64,000 nt of DNA from NCBI GenBank assembly GCA_963601185.1, contig CAVCEE010000014.1, positions 8,336 to 72,335 of the forward strand. The letters are read 5' to 3'. Below, piece by piece: positions 44,880 to 53,861 of this stretch. The translations under genes were made by a program, and so were the position numbers. The notes below the pieces were generated by a model. That model saw only the letters and a program-made list of their open reading frames with translations, was not told where the DNA came from and ran no database searches. This DNA comes from Limisoma sp963601185 (GTDB lineage Bacteria; Bacteroidota; Bacteroidia; Bacteroidales; Muribaculaceae). Positions within the stretch are counted from its first letter, which is position 1. Every line of letters starts with the position of its first letter.

Positions 44880-46343
44880 TTAACGACGGCGTGATACGTT
44901 CTGGCCGTGCTTATAGACTGTTGCTTTCCAGCGAGAGTTGTCAGTGAGCACGAGTGTAACGTCGTATGTACCGTCCTCGTCGCACTTGAGGTTAGCACCG
45001 TTGTTCTCGTCGAGGTCGAGGAGACTTCCACCGAGACTGAAGTCCCAAGCATCGTTGAAGCGGAACTTGTATTCCTTGCCGCCAACGAGATCCATTGTTG
45101 CCGACCATACGAGGTTGCCTTCGTAAGTAAGGTCAGTGTCCTCGGTCCAGCCGCCAGGAGTTGCATCACCGACGACACCTACCGACAGAACTTCCCATGC
45201 CGACCAAGTCAATGCTGAAGTGTCGAGAGTGAAGAAGTAGATACCGCCATGCTCCAACTTGAGGTTGCCTGCGCCACCGTCAGTGGAGAGTGTGCCTTCT
45301 TCATCGCCTGGACCGTAGTTAGTGCCGTCCCAGTTTGTCTGGGTAGAGAACTTGAACTCGAACGCTGCGTCACCGGCTGCCGACATATCAACGAAACCAG
45401 AGTGAATGCCTTCATTACGCTCATAGATGAAGGTGCTTGCGCTGTGGGTCCAACCGTTGAATCCGCCGACTGCGTAGAGGGTCGGAGTGTAAGTCTGTAC
45501 CATGAATGTCTGCTCCATCATATTGATTGTAATCTTGTAGTCACCAGCCGCTGAAACTGGGAATGGACGAGCTTCCTCAGAGTATACGAGGCTTCCGCTC
45601 AATCCGCCGTCTGCCGGTCCGTAGGCATAGATATACTCGTTGCCCGGATCTGCCTTTGCGGCTTCCATATCGCTTGCGCTCATAAATTGGTAAGAGCCTA
45701 CAGACAATGTAGTGACCATAGAGAATACAGGGTCAGTGTATACGTCTTCGTCGCTGTGGAGGAACTTGATTGCTTTGTCTGCCCATCCTTCAGGGAATGA
45801 AGCGTCAACCAAGTAGTAAGCCTCGTCAATCTTGATGCCAAGGTCGATTGGAGTTACAGCCACTGAAGTCGCGCCGAAATAAGTGTCAGCACCGCCGAGG
45901 CGTACTGTAGTGCTGTTGTGGGTCATTGTAACCTCAAAACGCACAAAAGTAGTCTGGGCAAACGGGCTTTTGCCGAAGATTGCGCGGTGAATGTCATCCC
46001 ATTCTGCATAATCCACTTTGGCAACCTTGTCCTCTACAGTAGTAGTGATTGTCGAATATTTCTTGAAATCTTCTGTCTTGGAGATTTGCATATCCACATT
46101 GATAGTGCTACCCTCCGGCTGGTCCTTGAGTTCAACTATGTTGAGCACAGGAATCAAAGTATTGCTCTCTCTGAAGTCGGCCAACTTAAGTTCTGCCGGG
46201 AGAGCCTGGCTTACGGTAAGACCGTCGGCGCTCATCACAGTTTCCTGAGGATTGCTTTGCGGTGCCGATGGATCTTCGATGTCGTCGCAGGCAGTGAATC
46301 CCATCGCCAAAGCCAATGAAAGTAATATACCTAATTTTTTCAT
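44880..46343 (-). CDS. SusF-like outer-membrane glycan-binding lipoprotein (DUF5115-type)
   Basis: 487 residues. Lipoprotein signal with Cys19 (GFTAC) followed by acidic residues, the Bacteroidetes export signal for the cell surface. The N-terminal region (about 30-150: LTVSQALPAELKLADFRE) is of the DUF5115 type as I remember it. Two or more CBM-like domains follow: YAVGGFNGWTHSAST near 290 and VGDATPGGWTEDTD near 390 resemble starch-binding modules of SusE/SusF. Ends VSRRR. It is the last gene of the SusC/D operon, after a GC-rich hairpin in the 80-bp gap. Binds oligosaccharide at the surface (inference), probably alpha-glucan. Confidence 0.8.
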   Translation of the reverse strand: MKKLGILLSLALAMGFTACDDIEDPSAPQSNPQETVMSADGLTVSQALPAELKLADFRESNTLIPVLNIVELKDQPEGSTINVDMQISKTEDFKKYSTITTTVEDKVAKVDYAEWDDIHRAIFGKSPFAQTTFVRFEVTMTHNSTTVRLGGADTYFGATSVAVTPIDLGIKIDEAYYLVDASFPEGWADKAIKFLHSDEDVYTDPVFSMVTTLSVGSYQFMSASDMEAAKADPGNEYIYAYGPADGGLSGSLVYSEEARPFPVSAAGDYKITINMMEQTFMVQTYTPTLYAVGGFNGWTHSASTFIYERNEGIHSGFVDMSAAGDAAFEFKFSTQTNWDGTNYGPGDEEGTLSTDGGAGNLKLEHGGIYFFTLDTSALTWSAWEVLSVGVVGDATPGGWTEDTDLTYEGNLVWSATMDLVGGKEYKFRFNDAWDFSLGGSLLDLDENNGANLKCDEDGTYDVTLVLTDNSRWKATVYKHGQNVSRRR

Positions 46344-46386
46344 TTTCTGTCTTTATTAATGATTCGAGTTAATCGGCTTCCTGCGG

Positions 46387-46405
46387 CGGCGGTTGCCCAC
46401 CGCCG
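46387..46405 (-). other. GC-rich hairpin between the SusE- and SusF-like genes
   Basis: CGGCGGT (46387-46393) and ACCGCCG (46399-46405) form a 7-bp stem with a 5-nt loop, with no U-run. It could block 3' decay of the upstream message and so lower the amount of the last gene. Confidence 0.5.
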
Positions 46406-46423
46406 TGGTCTGCCTGATTGCTT

Positions 46424-47317
46424 TTATTCAGTGACTGGTGTCATTTCAACAGTCATTGCCTTCAAGTTAACGACAATCTTTACCTTGCCGCCAGCCCAAC
46501 TTGTGTACTGGAATGAACCTTTACCCTTGACAACTGATCCGTTATAGCCAACGCCGTCAATCCAGTCGATTTCCACTGGGTTGTCATCAGCCTGTGAACC
46601 GACAGAGTCACCTGCATCCCAACCGGTGAGGGCTGAGTAGAAGCGGAATGTGAACTGACCGGCAGGAATTTCAAACACGCCTGTGTAAATCTTGCTGTCG
46701 ATTGCGTCAGCAGCCTCTTCGAGAGTCCAGCCTACATACTTGTCGGCATTGCCCTTCGACGGCTCGTTCCATCCTGAGCAAGCGCCTACGAGGTAAATCT
46801 TGCCAGGCAACTTCAGTGCGAAGTACTCTTTCACTTGGTTCAACACAACTACATTCGAGAGGATGTCGTAAGCAGCGGCATCGTCAGTCTTAAGGTAGTC
46901 GCTCACCTTAGAAAGCACGCGGAAATAAACCTTGCGCGCAGGCTCGTCGGTGTAGTTGTCTTCGCTTGTCACGCCACGGAGTTTGCAGACTGCTTCTGCA
47001 ATGCTGCTCTCAGGCACATTGACTGAGCATGTTGCATACTCTTCGCTGAGTTGCACGAACTTGCCTTCTGCAAAAGTTTCGTCGAGGGCAACTTGTACGA
47101 AATAATGGGCAATGATACCCGGACCGTAGTTAGGCTGAGAGAACGTGAGGTTCAATGTGCCTGACGGTGTCAAGTTATAATAAAGATTGGCTGTCGCCGG
47201 TGTGTTGAGCACAAACTCGGTCGGTTTCTGAAGCACCGGATCCTTGTCGTCCTCGCATGAGCAAAGGCCAAACACGACCACTGCCAACAGCATCAAGACA
47301 TTTATATATTTTTTCAT
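46424..47317 (-). CDS. SusE-domain outer-membrane lipoprotein
   Basis: 297 residues. Lipoprotein signal ending LCSC (Cys21), then EDDKD, an acidic surface-export signal. A SusE-type N-terminal domain follows (about 28-150: DPVLQKPTEFVLNTPA, then LNLTFSQPNYG). The C-terminal domain (about 175-297: KIYLVGACSGWNEPS) resembles a carbohydrate-binding module. It works with the SusC/SusD pair encoded upstream to hold glycan at the cell surface. It starts 32 bp after the SusD-like gene. Confidence 0.85.
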   Translation of the reverse strand: MKKYINVLMLLAVVVFGLCSCEDDKDPVLQKPTEFVLNTPATANLYYNLTPSGTLNLTFSQPNYGPGIIAHYFVQVALDETFAEGKFVQLSEEYATCSVNVPESSIAEAVCKLRGVTSEDNYTDEPARKVYFRVLSKVSDYLKTDDAAAYDILSNVVVLNQVKEYFALKLPGKIYLVGACSGWNEPSKGNADKYVGWTLEEAADAIDSKIYTGVFEIPAGQFTFRFYSALTGWDAGDSVGSQADDNPVEIDWIDGVGYNGSVVKGKGSFQYTSWAGGKVKIVVNLKAMTVEMTPVTE

Positions 47318-47349
47318 TTTTTCTTGAGTTTTGTGAAGTTAGACTAATG

Positions 47350-48909
47350 TTAGTAACCTTCGTTCTGACCGAGAGTCGGGACAAACTTGGTTGGGATGGC
47401 GTAAACCTTGCGGGAATCATCGGTTGAACGTCCGCGGAGTGTACCACCCTTCCATGACCAAACATAAGAACTGCCGGTAAACTTGCCGAAGCGGATCATA
47501 TCGCTACGACGGTGTCCTTCCCAGTAAAGTTCGCGGGCACGCTCCTCGAAGAGGTTCTCGGAAGTAAGGAGGATGTGATCCAAACCAGCACGGTCGCGTA
47601 CGGCATCCAATTTAGCCTGGCCGTCGCAGCCTGTTGCTCCGTGGAGTTCACACTCTGCGAGCATCAAGTAAGTGTCGGCAAGACGGAACAACGGGAAGTC
47701 GGTGCTGTTGAATGTGCTCACCTTCGTTGCGCCTGTAGCATTGTAATAGTCAGTTGATTTTGTGTAGACATATTTTACACACATCAAGCCGTGACCGTCA
47801 GCACCCCAGTCGCCGAGGTCCTCAAGGTCGTTGCTCAACTGACCGTTATTGTCGCTGATGAGGCAACGTACATCGTCGGTATCAAACATATTGTAGAGTT
47901 CCGGACGTACACGTGGACCACCCCAGCCTGTACCCTGGAGACCTTGTGTCGATGCGTCTACGTTGGCGTTGTATGCTCCGCAAGACAGATAAGTTGTGCC
48001 ACCGTAAGTCTGCTGGTTGTTCTCGTCCTGAGGTATAGCCCAGAGGATTTCGCCGTTGCCTGCATACTGGTCGTTGTCGGCACAGAACAGATACTTGTAG
48101 GTCGGAGCGAGTGAGATGCCCGATTTCAGGATTTCGTTACATGCGTTTGCACATTCCTGCCATTTTGCAGTGCCAGTGTAGACTTCTGCATTGAGGTAGA
48201 ATTTTGCAAGAAGCATATAGCCGGCTTCCTTTGATACGCGGAACTTGGTCTGCGATTCTGCTGCAGGAAGTTGTGCTACTGTCTCAGCCAACTGCGGAAC
48301 GATTTTTTCAAACATTTCCGCACGTGTCAGTGTAGCAGGTGTTGCACCTACTGTAGAGTTCTCGTCAGTGTATGGGCCCTTGCCAAAGCAGTCCATCATA
48401 TGGTAGTAAGACAATGCTCGGAGCACTACTGCCTCACGTTTCATCTCTGCAATCTCTTCAGCAGAAATCTTACCTTCTGCCTTGTCGATGGTGCGGATAA
48501 ACTCGTTGCACATATTGATTTGGAATGTGAAACGCGACATTGCCTCATAGAGCCAGTGGTTGTCGGCTGTCCAAGTAGAGAAGTCCAACTCGTCAATACC
48601 GGCATCGTTCCAGTTCTTACCGATAAGAGTCTCGTCGGTTGGAAGTTCCTCAAGATTCCAGAGTTGACGCATATATGTACCGGCACCGCCATCGTCAACC
48701 GTAATGTCGGAACCACCTTGTGGACCTGAAACTGTCAAGCCGTTGTAGAGTTGATAGAAGAATGCTTTGTATTCCTCGGGTGTAGTCAACTCAGTCTTGC
48801 TGTTTGGGTCGTTTGGCTGCATGTCAAGATCGCCGACACACGATGGCATCACCATCATTGAGCATGCGAGACAGCCATAAGCCAATATATTTCTGAATTT
48901 CTTATTCAT
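47350..48909 (-). CDS. SusD/RagB family nutrient-binding lipoprotein
   Basis: 519 residues. Signal peptide with lipobox MPSC (Cys24), then VGDLDMQPNDPN. TPR-like helical scaffold with the family segments AFFYQLYNGLTV, VVLRALSYYHMMDCFG (about 143-158) and LFEERARELYWEGHRRSDMIRFGKF near the C-terminus. It acts as the hinged lid on the SusC-like barrel encoded 19 bp upstream and captures glycan. The substrate is not given by sequence; SusE/F-type neighbours suggest alpha-glucan. Confidence 0.96.
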   Translation of the reverse strand: MNKKFRNILAYGCLACSMMVMPSCVGDLDMQPNDPNSKTELTTPEEYKAFFYQLYNGLTVSGPQGGSDITVDDGGAGTYMRQLWNLEELPTDETLIGKNWNDAGIDELDFSTWTADNHWLYEAMSRFTFQINMCNEFIRTIDKAEGKISAEEIAEMKREAVVLRALSYYHMMDCFGKGPYTDENSTVGATPATLTRAEMFEKIVPQLAETVAQLPAAESQTKFRVSKEAGYMLLAKFYLNAEVYTGTAKWQECANACNEILKSGISLAPTYKYLFCADNDQYAGNGEILWAIPQDENNQQTYGGTTYLSCGAYNANVDASTQGLQGTGWGGPRVRPELYNMFDTDDVRCLISDNNGQLSNDLEDLGDWGADGHGLMCVKYVYTKSTDYYNATGATKVSTFNSTDFPLFRLADTYLMLAECELHGATGCDGQAKLDAVRDRAGLDHILLTSENLFEERARELYWEGHRRSDMIRFGKFTGSSYVWSWKGGTLRGRSTDDSRKVYAIPTKFVPTLGQNEGY

Positions 48910-48928
48910 GTCTGTAACGATTTAATGA

Positions 48929-51900
48929 TTAGAATTGTGCCACAAGACCGATAGTGAAGGTTACAGGACGTGGATAGACTTGCTTGTCTACACCACCTGC
49001 AACTTCTGGGTCAAGACCTTTGTATTTGGTGATTACAAATGGGTTTTGAACGGCTCCGTACAAACGAAGACGGAGGTTGTTCTTCAAAAGTGACGGCCAA
49101 GTGTAGCCGAGCGTGATGTTGTCACAGCGCAAGAAGCTTGCATTCTGTACGAAGTAGTCGCTCGTGCCTTGTGTCAAGTTGATTTCTTCGAAGAGGTAAG
49201 TGTCGGCCATCAAGTTGCCCAATGGGAGAGATGATGTAGTCGAGATCGAAGAGTTGGCAACCTGCATATCGTTGAACACGTAGTTGCCTAGGCTTGCACG
49301 CAATGAGAAACCGAAATCCCAGTTCTTGTAGTTGAACGTGTTGGTCCAGTTCATTGTCACCTTAGGATCTTTGCTGTGGTACATATACTTGTCGTCTGAG
49401 TTGATTACGCCGTCGCCGTTGCGGTCAACAAACATACCCTCAATTGGGTCGCCGTTTTCGTCGTAAACCTGCTCATATACATAGAAACTGTTGGCTGGAT
49501 AGCCTACCTTGTGGGCAAGCACTGTGCCGCCTGTACCGGCTGAGATACCGTCGCCAGTTGCCACGAAGTAGCCTGGGTCGTCGCCCTTGACAAGTTTAGT
49601 GATTTTGTTCTTGTTGTAAGCCACGTTGTAGGATGTTGTCCAAGTGAAGTCCTTGGTTACAACAGGACGTGCTGTGATGGCGAATTCAACACCGATGTTC
49701 TCCAACGAACCGATGTTTGAGTTCATTGCGTTTGTAAGGTTAGAACCTGCGTCGACAGTCACCCAGTTCAACAAGTCTTTTGTGTTGCGCTTGTAGAAGT
49801 CGAGGCTCGTGGTTACGCGGTTGTTGAGGAATGCCAAGTCTACGCCGGCGTTCCATGTAGTTGTCTCCTCCCACTTAAGGTCGGCGTTGTAGCCGTTGGC
49901 CTTGATAACTGTGATCCAGCCGCCGTTTCCGTCTGGGTAACGGTATTGGTCTTTACCTACCATATATACTGGCAAGTATGGGAAGAAGTCGTCGCCAAGG
50001 TCTTGCTGACCGGTGATACCCCAGCCTGCACGAATCTTGAAGTCATTCATCACGCTCTTTGCACCTTTCATCCATGGCTCTTCAATCAAACGCCATGCGA
50101 GTGCCAACGATGGGAATGTACCCCAACGGTGCTCTTCAGAGAAACGGCTTGTACCGTCCTCGCGGACTGTTACAGTAAGGAGGTAACGGTCGAGGAGCGA
50201 GTAATTAACACGTCCGAAGAATGATACCAACTGGTTCTGCGATGCAGTGTAGTTGGTTGCGATACCTTGGTTGTAGGCCCAATCGCCGCTTGTAGGATAA
50301 CTGTAAGTGTGGCCTGCGCGGTGGAATTTCTGCCAAGAATAACCGCCTGTGATATCGAAATTAGAGTTGATGCTCTTAGCCTGCTTCTTGTAGTTCAAGT
50401 AGAAATCGAGAAGGAGGTTGTATTTCTCCTGCCATTCGAAACCTGTGTTTTCAGCACCATCGTGGATAATTGATGTTGTGCCGTCGTTGTTGAGGATTGT
50501 GTAACCGTCTTTCCAAGCCATTGGAGAGTTAGCACCTGTTACGTTTTCTACGGTAGACTTGCTGTAGTCGTAACCAAGGTTGAGGTTGGCGTGGAGGTCG
50601 CGGAGGAATGGCATTGCGAGGTCGAGTTGCAAGTTACCGATGCTCTGCCATACCTTAGATGTGCTCTTGTAGTCGTTGATCAACGCTGCAGGGTTGAGTG
50701 CCTTCAAAGTGTTGATTGAAGTACCTGGATCGTTTGGTCCTGCAGTAGTTGTGCCAACATAAGTTGTCCAATCGTTGAATACGTTTCCGTCAGGATTCTT
50801 CACCGGAAGTGTCGGGTTGAATCCTACAGCATTGCCAAGAGCCTCTCCTTTATAGAAGTGGTTGGCGATGTAGGCACCCTTGAGGTTTACGTTGACCGAC
50901 AAAAGGTCGTTGAAGAACTTTGGAGTCAAGCTGATGCCGAGTGTACCGCGGTCCATCTTTGATGTTTTGATGATACCGTTGTTGCCTGTGTAAGAAAGGC
51001 TCACGCGGTAAGGCAAGCATCCTACTGTACCACCGATGCCGAGGCTGTAGTCGTGGGAGATTGATGTGCGAAGCACTTCTTTCTGCCAGTCGGTGTTGTA
51101 AGAGCCGAGCGATTTTGCCTGGTCTGAGTCAGCGCCGTAGCGGTTGGTAATAAACGAACGGAACTGGTCGCCTGTCATCATATTCACGTAGTTGCGTGGA
51201 GTGTTGACATAGGCGTTGGCAGTAAAGTTGACTTGTGGTTTGCCTTTCTGACCTTTCTTTGTTGTGATGATGATGACACCGTTGGATGCGCGCGAACCAT
51301 AGATGGCTGTTGCAGATGCGTCCTTGAGGATGGTCATATTCTCAATGTTCTCAGGCGATACAAACGACAATGGGTTGCTCGAACCGAGGGTGCTCTTTGT
51401 GTCCATAGGCACACCGTCAATCACGATCAACGGGTCGTTGCTTGCGTTCAATGAAGCACCACCACGGATACGGATTGTTGCGCCACCTTCAGGCTGACCA
51501 CCGTTGGTTGTAACGACAACACCAGGAGCCGAGCCTACCAAGAGGTCCTGTGCGGAAGTTGCGAGACCAGCACCGATTTCGTCCGGCTTAACGGTATTAA
51601 TCGAACCCGTCGCATCTTCTTTCTTCACAGTACCGTAACCGATAGCCACGACTTCGTTCAGCACTACGCTGTTTGTTTGAAGTTTCACCGTGATTTTGTT
51701 TCGTCCGTTAACATTGACGTTTTGTGGCTTGTAGCCCACATAAGTCACTGTCAGCACTGCGTCGGACGACACATTTAAAACAAAATTTCCATCGAAGTCC
51801 GTGGCAGTGCCTGCCTTGGTCTTCGTGTCAACAACACTGGCGCCGATAACCGGTTCGCCATTTTCATCGATGACCGTACCTTGTACAGCCACCTTTTGTG

Positions 51901-51982
51901 AAAACGCAGGAAACGCCAACAACAATGCCATAAGCAAGGTCATAAGCCCCCTACGGTTCAACTGAAAACTAAAACTCTTCAT
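48929..51982 (-). CDS. SusC/RagA family TonB-linked outer-membrane transporter
   Basis: 1017 residues. Signal peptide (1-28, ending AFSQ), a carboxypeptidase-like domain (about 30-115: VAVQGTVIDENGEPVIGASV), then VVAIGYGTVKKEDATGS as TonB-box region and a plug (about 125-240) with the SusC signature IRIRGGASLNASNDPLIVIDG. The 22-strand barrel fills the rest and ends with Phe (GLVAQF). Imports oligosaccharide into the periplasm with energy from TonB. First gene of the operon. No sensor kinase, ECF sigma factor or SusR-type regulator lies next to it. Confidence 0.97.
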   Translation of the reverse strand: MKSFSFQLNRRGLMTLLMALLLAFPAFSQKVAVQGTVIDENGEPVIGASVVDTKTKAGTATDFDGNFVLNVSSDAVLTVTYVGYKPQNVNVNGRNKITVKLQTNSVVLNEVVAIGYGTVKKEDATGSINTVKPDEIGAGLATSAQDLLVGSAPGVVVTTNGGQPEGGATIRIRGGASLNASNDPLIVIDGVPMDTKSTLGSSNPLSFVSPENIENMTILKDASATAIYGSRASNGVIIITTKKGQKGKPQVNFTANAYVNTPRNYVNMMTGDQFRSFITNRYGADSDQAKSLGSYNTDWQKEVLRTSISHDYSLGIGGTVGCLPYRVSLSYTGNNGIIKTSKMDRGTLGISLTPKFFNDLLSVNVNLKGAYIANHFYKGEALGNAVGFNPTLPVKNPDGNVFNDWTTYVGTTTAGPNDPGTSINTLKALNPAALINDYKSTSKVWQSIGNLQLDLAMPFLRDLHANLNLGYDYSKSTVENVTGANSPMAWKDGYTILNNDGTTSIIHDGAENTGFEWQEKYNLLLDFYLNYKKQAKSINSNFDITGGYSWQKFHRAGHTYSYPTSGDWAYNQGIATNYTASQNQLVSFFGRVNYSLLDRYLLTVTVREDGTSRFSEEHRWGTFPSLALAWRLIEEPWMKGAKSVMNDFKIRAGWGITGQQDLGDDFFPYLPVYMVGKDQYRYPDGNGGWITVIKANGYNADLKWEETTTWNAGVDLAFLNNRVTTSLDFYKRNTKDLLNWVTVDAGSNLTNAMNSNIGSLENIGVEFAITARPVVTKDFTWTTSYNVAYNKNKITKLVKGDDPGYFVATGDGISAGTGGTVLAHKVGYPANSFYVYEQVYDENGDPIEGMFVDRNGDGVINSDDKYMYHSKDPKVTMNWTNTFNYKNWDFGFSLRASLGNYVFNDMQVANSSISTTSSLPLGNLMADTYLFEEINLTQGTSDYFVQNASFLRCDNITLGYTWPSLLKNNLRLRLYGAVQNPFVITKYKGLDPEVAGGVDKQVYPRPVTFTIGLVAQF

Positions 51983-52155
51983 TCAAGAATTGATTAAGTT
52001 TTACATAGGTATTAATAATCTCATTTTTTATTTCTCAATAGTTCCTATCGCTGTTGTGAAACGATTTTAGGGCATGGTCTGTTAATCCGTTAAAAGGTAG
52101 GAATGTAAATCATAAAACTCCGTCAATAGCCGACAACAACAATAATTACTCTATG

Positions 52156-52163
52156 CAAATCTA
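52156..52163 (-). promoter_or_regulatory. Possible -7 box of the SusC operon
   Basis: CAAATCTA on + is TAGATTTG on -. The leader would be about 168 nt. No -33 element at the right distance. The rest of the gap between the SusC start and the map terminator (51983-52363) is AT-rich with no gene I can support. Confidence 0.35.
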
Positions 52164-52363
52164 TACATATTTTTCAAACGTAGGAAATATTTTTGCCCCA
52201 TTTTCCTTTTTAACGAGAGTTAATTCAATATTTTAACAACGCCTTTTCTGCCTTTCCATAGGCGTTTTGCGGTGCTTCAAGGGGTTACGTTCCACTCTGT
52301 CAAATATTTGCACCAGACGTCTTCACCCCGACCCTACCCTGCCGATTTTGCCTACCAATTGGC

Positions 52364-52408
52364 AAAAACAATCGACACGGCGCAAAGCCGTAACCCTGCG
52401 CCGTGTCG
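52364..52408 (-). terminator. Terminator of map
   Basis: A perfect 12-bp GC-rich stem (CGACACGGCGCA at 52373-52384 with 52397-52408) is followed on the - strand by ATTG and T5 (A-run 52364-52368). It starts 20 bp after the map stop. Confidence 0.85.
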
Positions 52409-52428
52409 GTTTATGTGGCTACACCTTA

Positions 52429-53280
52429 CTAATAGGTGAGTATCTGCAATCCGTGGTCGGTCATAAGAAATGTGTGTTCCCATTGCGCCGACGGGAGTTC
52501 GTCGTCGGTAACCACTGTCCAGCCGTCTTCCGAGTCGACAAACACTTTCCATGTGCCCATATTGATCATCGGCTCAATGGTAAACACCATACCTGGGACA
52601 AGGAGCATTCCCGTGCCGGGACGACCGAAGTGGAGCACTTCTGGCTCTTCGTGAAATTCCAGACCCACGCCGTGTCCGCAGAGGTCGCGTACCACAGAGA
52701 AACCGTTTTTCTTGGCGTGACGCTCGATGGCGTGACCGATGTCGCCCACAAAGCCGTAGGGCTTGGCTGCCTTCATTCCAATCTCGAGACATTCCTTGGT
52801 CACTCTCACGAGTTTCTCTTTCTCCGGAGTGGTCTTACCGATAATAAACATACGAGAAGCGTCGGAATAGTAGCCGTCGAGGATTGTCGACACGTCAACA
52901 TTGATAATGTCGCCCTCTTCGAGGATTTCCTCTTCTGAGGGGATGCCGTGGCACACCACCTCGTTGATTGACGTGCACACGCTCTTCGGGAAGCCCTCAT
53001 AGTTGAGCGGCGCTGGGATTGCGCCGTGGTCGACGGTGTAGTCGTAGACAAGTTTGTCGATTTCGGCAGTACTCATACCTGCGTGGATTTCCTTCGCCAC
53101 GAGGTCGAGCACGCCCGTATTTACCTTTCCGCTGCGACGGATGCCCTCAATCTGTTCCGGAGTCTTGATAAGTTTTGGCGAAGGCACAAGATGTCCGCGT
53201 TCCTGATAGAACAAGATTTTGCGGTCCATGTCGGTAAGTTCCTTACCCTTGGGCACAACCCAATTATGTCTGTATCTCAT
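52429..53280 (-). CDS. map: Type I methionine aminopeptidase
   Basis: 283 residues. Removes the initiator Met from nascent proteins. All metal ligands are in place: Asp129, Asp140, His203, Glu236 and Glu268, with substrate His111 (CHGIPS). Compared with the 264-residue E. coli enzyme it has a short basic extension of about 20 residues (MRYRHNWVVPKGKELTD). Single-gene transcript with its own promoter region and terminator. Confidence 0.95.
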   Translation of the reverse strand: MRYRHNWVVPKGKELTDMDRKILFYQERGHLVPSPKLIKTPEQIEGIRRSGKVNTGVLDLVAKEIHAGMSTAEIDKLVYDYTVDHGAIPAPLNYEGFPKSVCTSINEVVCHGIPSEEEILEEGDIINVDVSTILDGYYSDASRMFIIGKTTPEKEKLVRVTKECLEIGMKAAKPYGFVGDIGHAIERHAKKNGFSVVRDLCGHGVGLEFHEEPEVLHFGRPGTGMLLVPGMVFTIEPMINMGTWKVFVDSEDGWTVVTDDELPSAQWEHTFLMTDHGLQILTY

Positions 53281-53298
53281 ATCAGTAAATTTTTAGTC

Positions 53299-53350
53299 CC
53301 ACATTTTCCGTGGCCATCAAAGGTACTCTCGTCATGTGTCGAAAATGTGG
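53299..53350 (-). promoter_or_regulatory. map promoter inside an inverted repeat
   Basis: A -7 box TACCTTTG (CAAAGGTA at 53318-53325 on +) lies between the arms of a perfect 10-bp inverted repeat, CCACATTTTC (53299-53308) and GAAAATGTGG (53341-53350). A third copy of ACATTTTCCGTG is at 53391-53402. The arrangement looks like an operator around the promoter. Confidence 0.5.
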
Positions 53351-53434
53351 AAAACTACACATTTTTGATGCTTGTTTTGTGCAAATATACACATTTTCCG
53401 TGCATCGTGCGGAAAAATCGGACCTAATCTACCG

Positions 53435-53473
53435 AAAAAAGCGGTATGGAAACTTTAAATTTCCATACCGCTT
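53435..53473 (-). terminator. Terminator of the DUF2795 gene
   Basis: A perfect 14-bp stem (AAGCGGTATGGAAA at 53439-53452 with 53460-53473), 7-nt loop, followed on the - strand by T-rich TTTTTTCGG (A-run from 53435). Confidence 0.9.
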
Positions 53474-53512
53474 ATATCAATGCTTTCAGCGGCGCGTCAG
53501 AGCCGCAGGCTG

Positions 53513-53734
53513 TTAGTACTCGTCTTCGTTGAAGAAGAAATCTTCCTTGCTTGGATAGTCGGGCCAGATGTCCTCTATACTTTCATACACTTCGCCTTCA
53601 TCCTCCATCTCCTGAAGATTCTCGATTACTTCAAGCGGAGCCCCTGAGCGCATTGCATAGTCAATAAGTTCTTCTCTGGTTGCAGGCCAGGGCGCATCTT
53701 CGAGTTTCGATGCGAGTTCAAGTGTCCAATACAT
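53513..53734 (-). CDS. DUF2795 domain-containing small protein
   Basis: 73 residues, very acidic C-terminus (KEDFFFNEDEY). The sequence MYWTLELASKLEDAPWPAT followed by LIDYAMRSGAPLEVIENLQ matches the DUF2795 family as I remember it in Bacteroidales, where it is almost invariant between species. Function unknown. It has its own -7 box and a strong terminator, so it is a separate transcript. The strong conservation and isolation suggest a housekeeping role. Confidence 0.88.
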   Translation of the reverse strand: MYWTLELASKLEDAPWPATREELIDYAMRSGAPLEVIENLQEMEDEGEVYESIEDIWPDYPSKEDFFFNEDEY

Positions 53735-53780
53735 AATCTATCGTTTTTAAACTGTTTTCACTTACGTTTTATTGTGGTTG

Positions 53781-53788
53781 CAAAGATA
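53781..53788 (-). promoter_or_regulatory. -7 box of the DUF2795 gene
   Basis: CAAAGATA on + is TATCTTTG on -, 46 bp upstream of the ATG at 53734. It is the same octamer as in front of the MATE and fimbrial genes. Confidence 0.5.
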
Positions 53789-53861
53789 GTGCAAATCGTG
53801 AGCAATGAAAAGATATTGCACATTTTTTCTTTGCAGTGATGCCGTCGCCGTTTTTACCGTC

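Noticed and set aside
52267..52938. A 223-codon + strand frame downstream of the SusC promoter region
   Set aside because: Most of it is antisense to map and crosses the map terminator; no domain seen.
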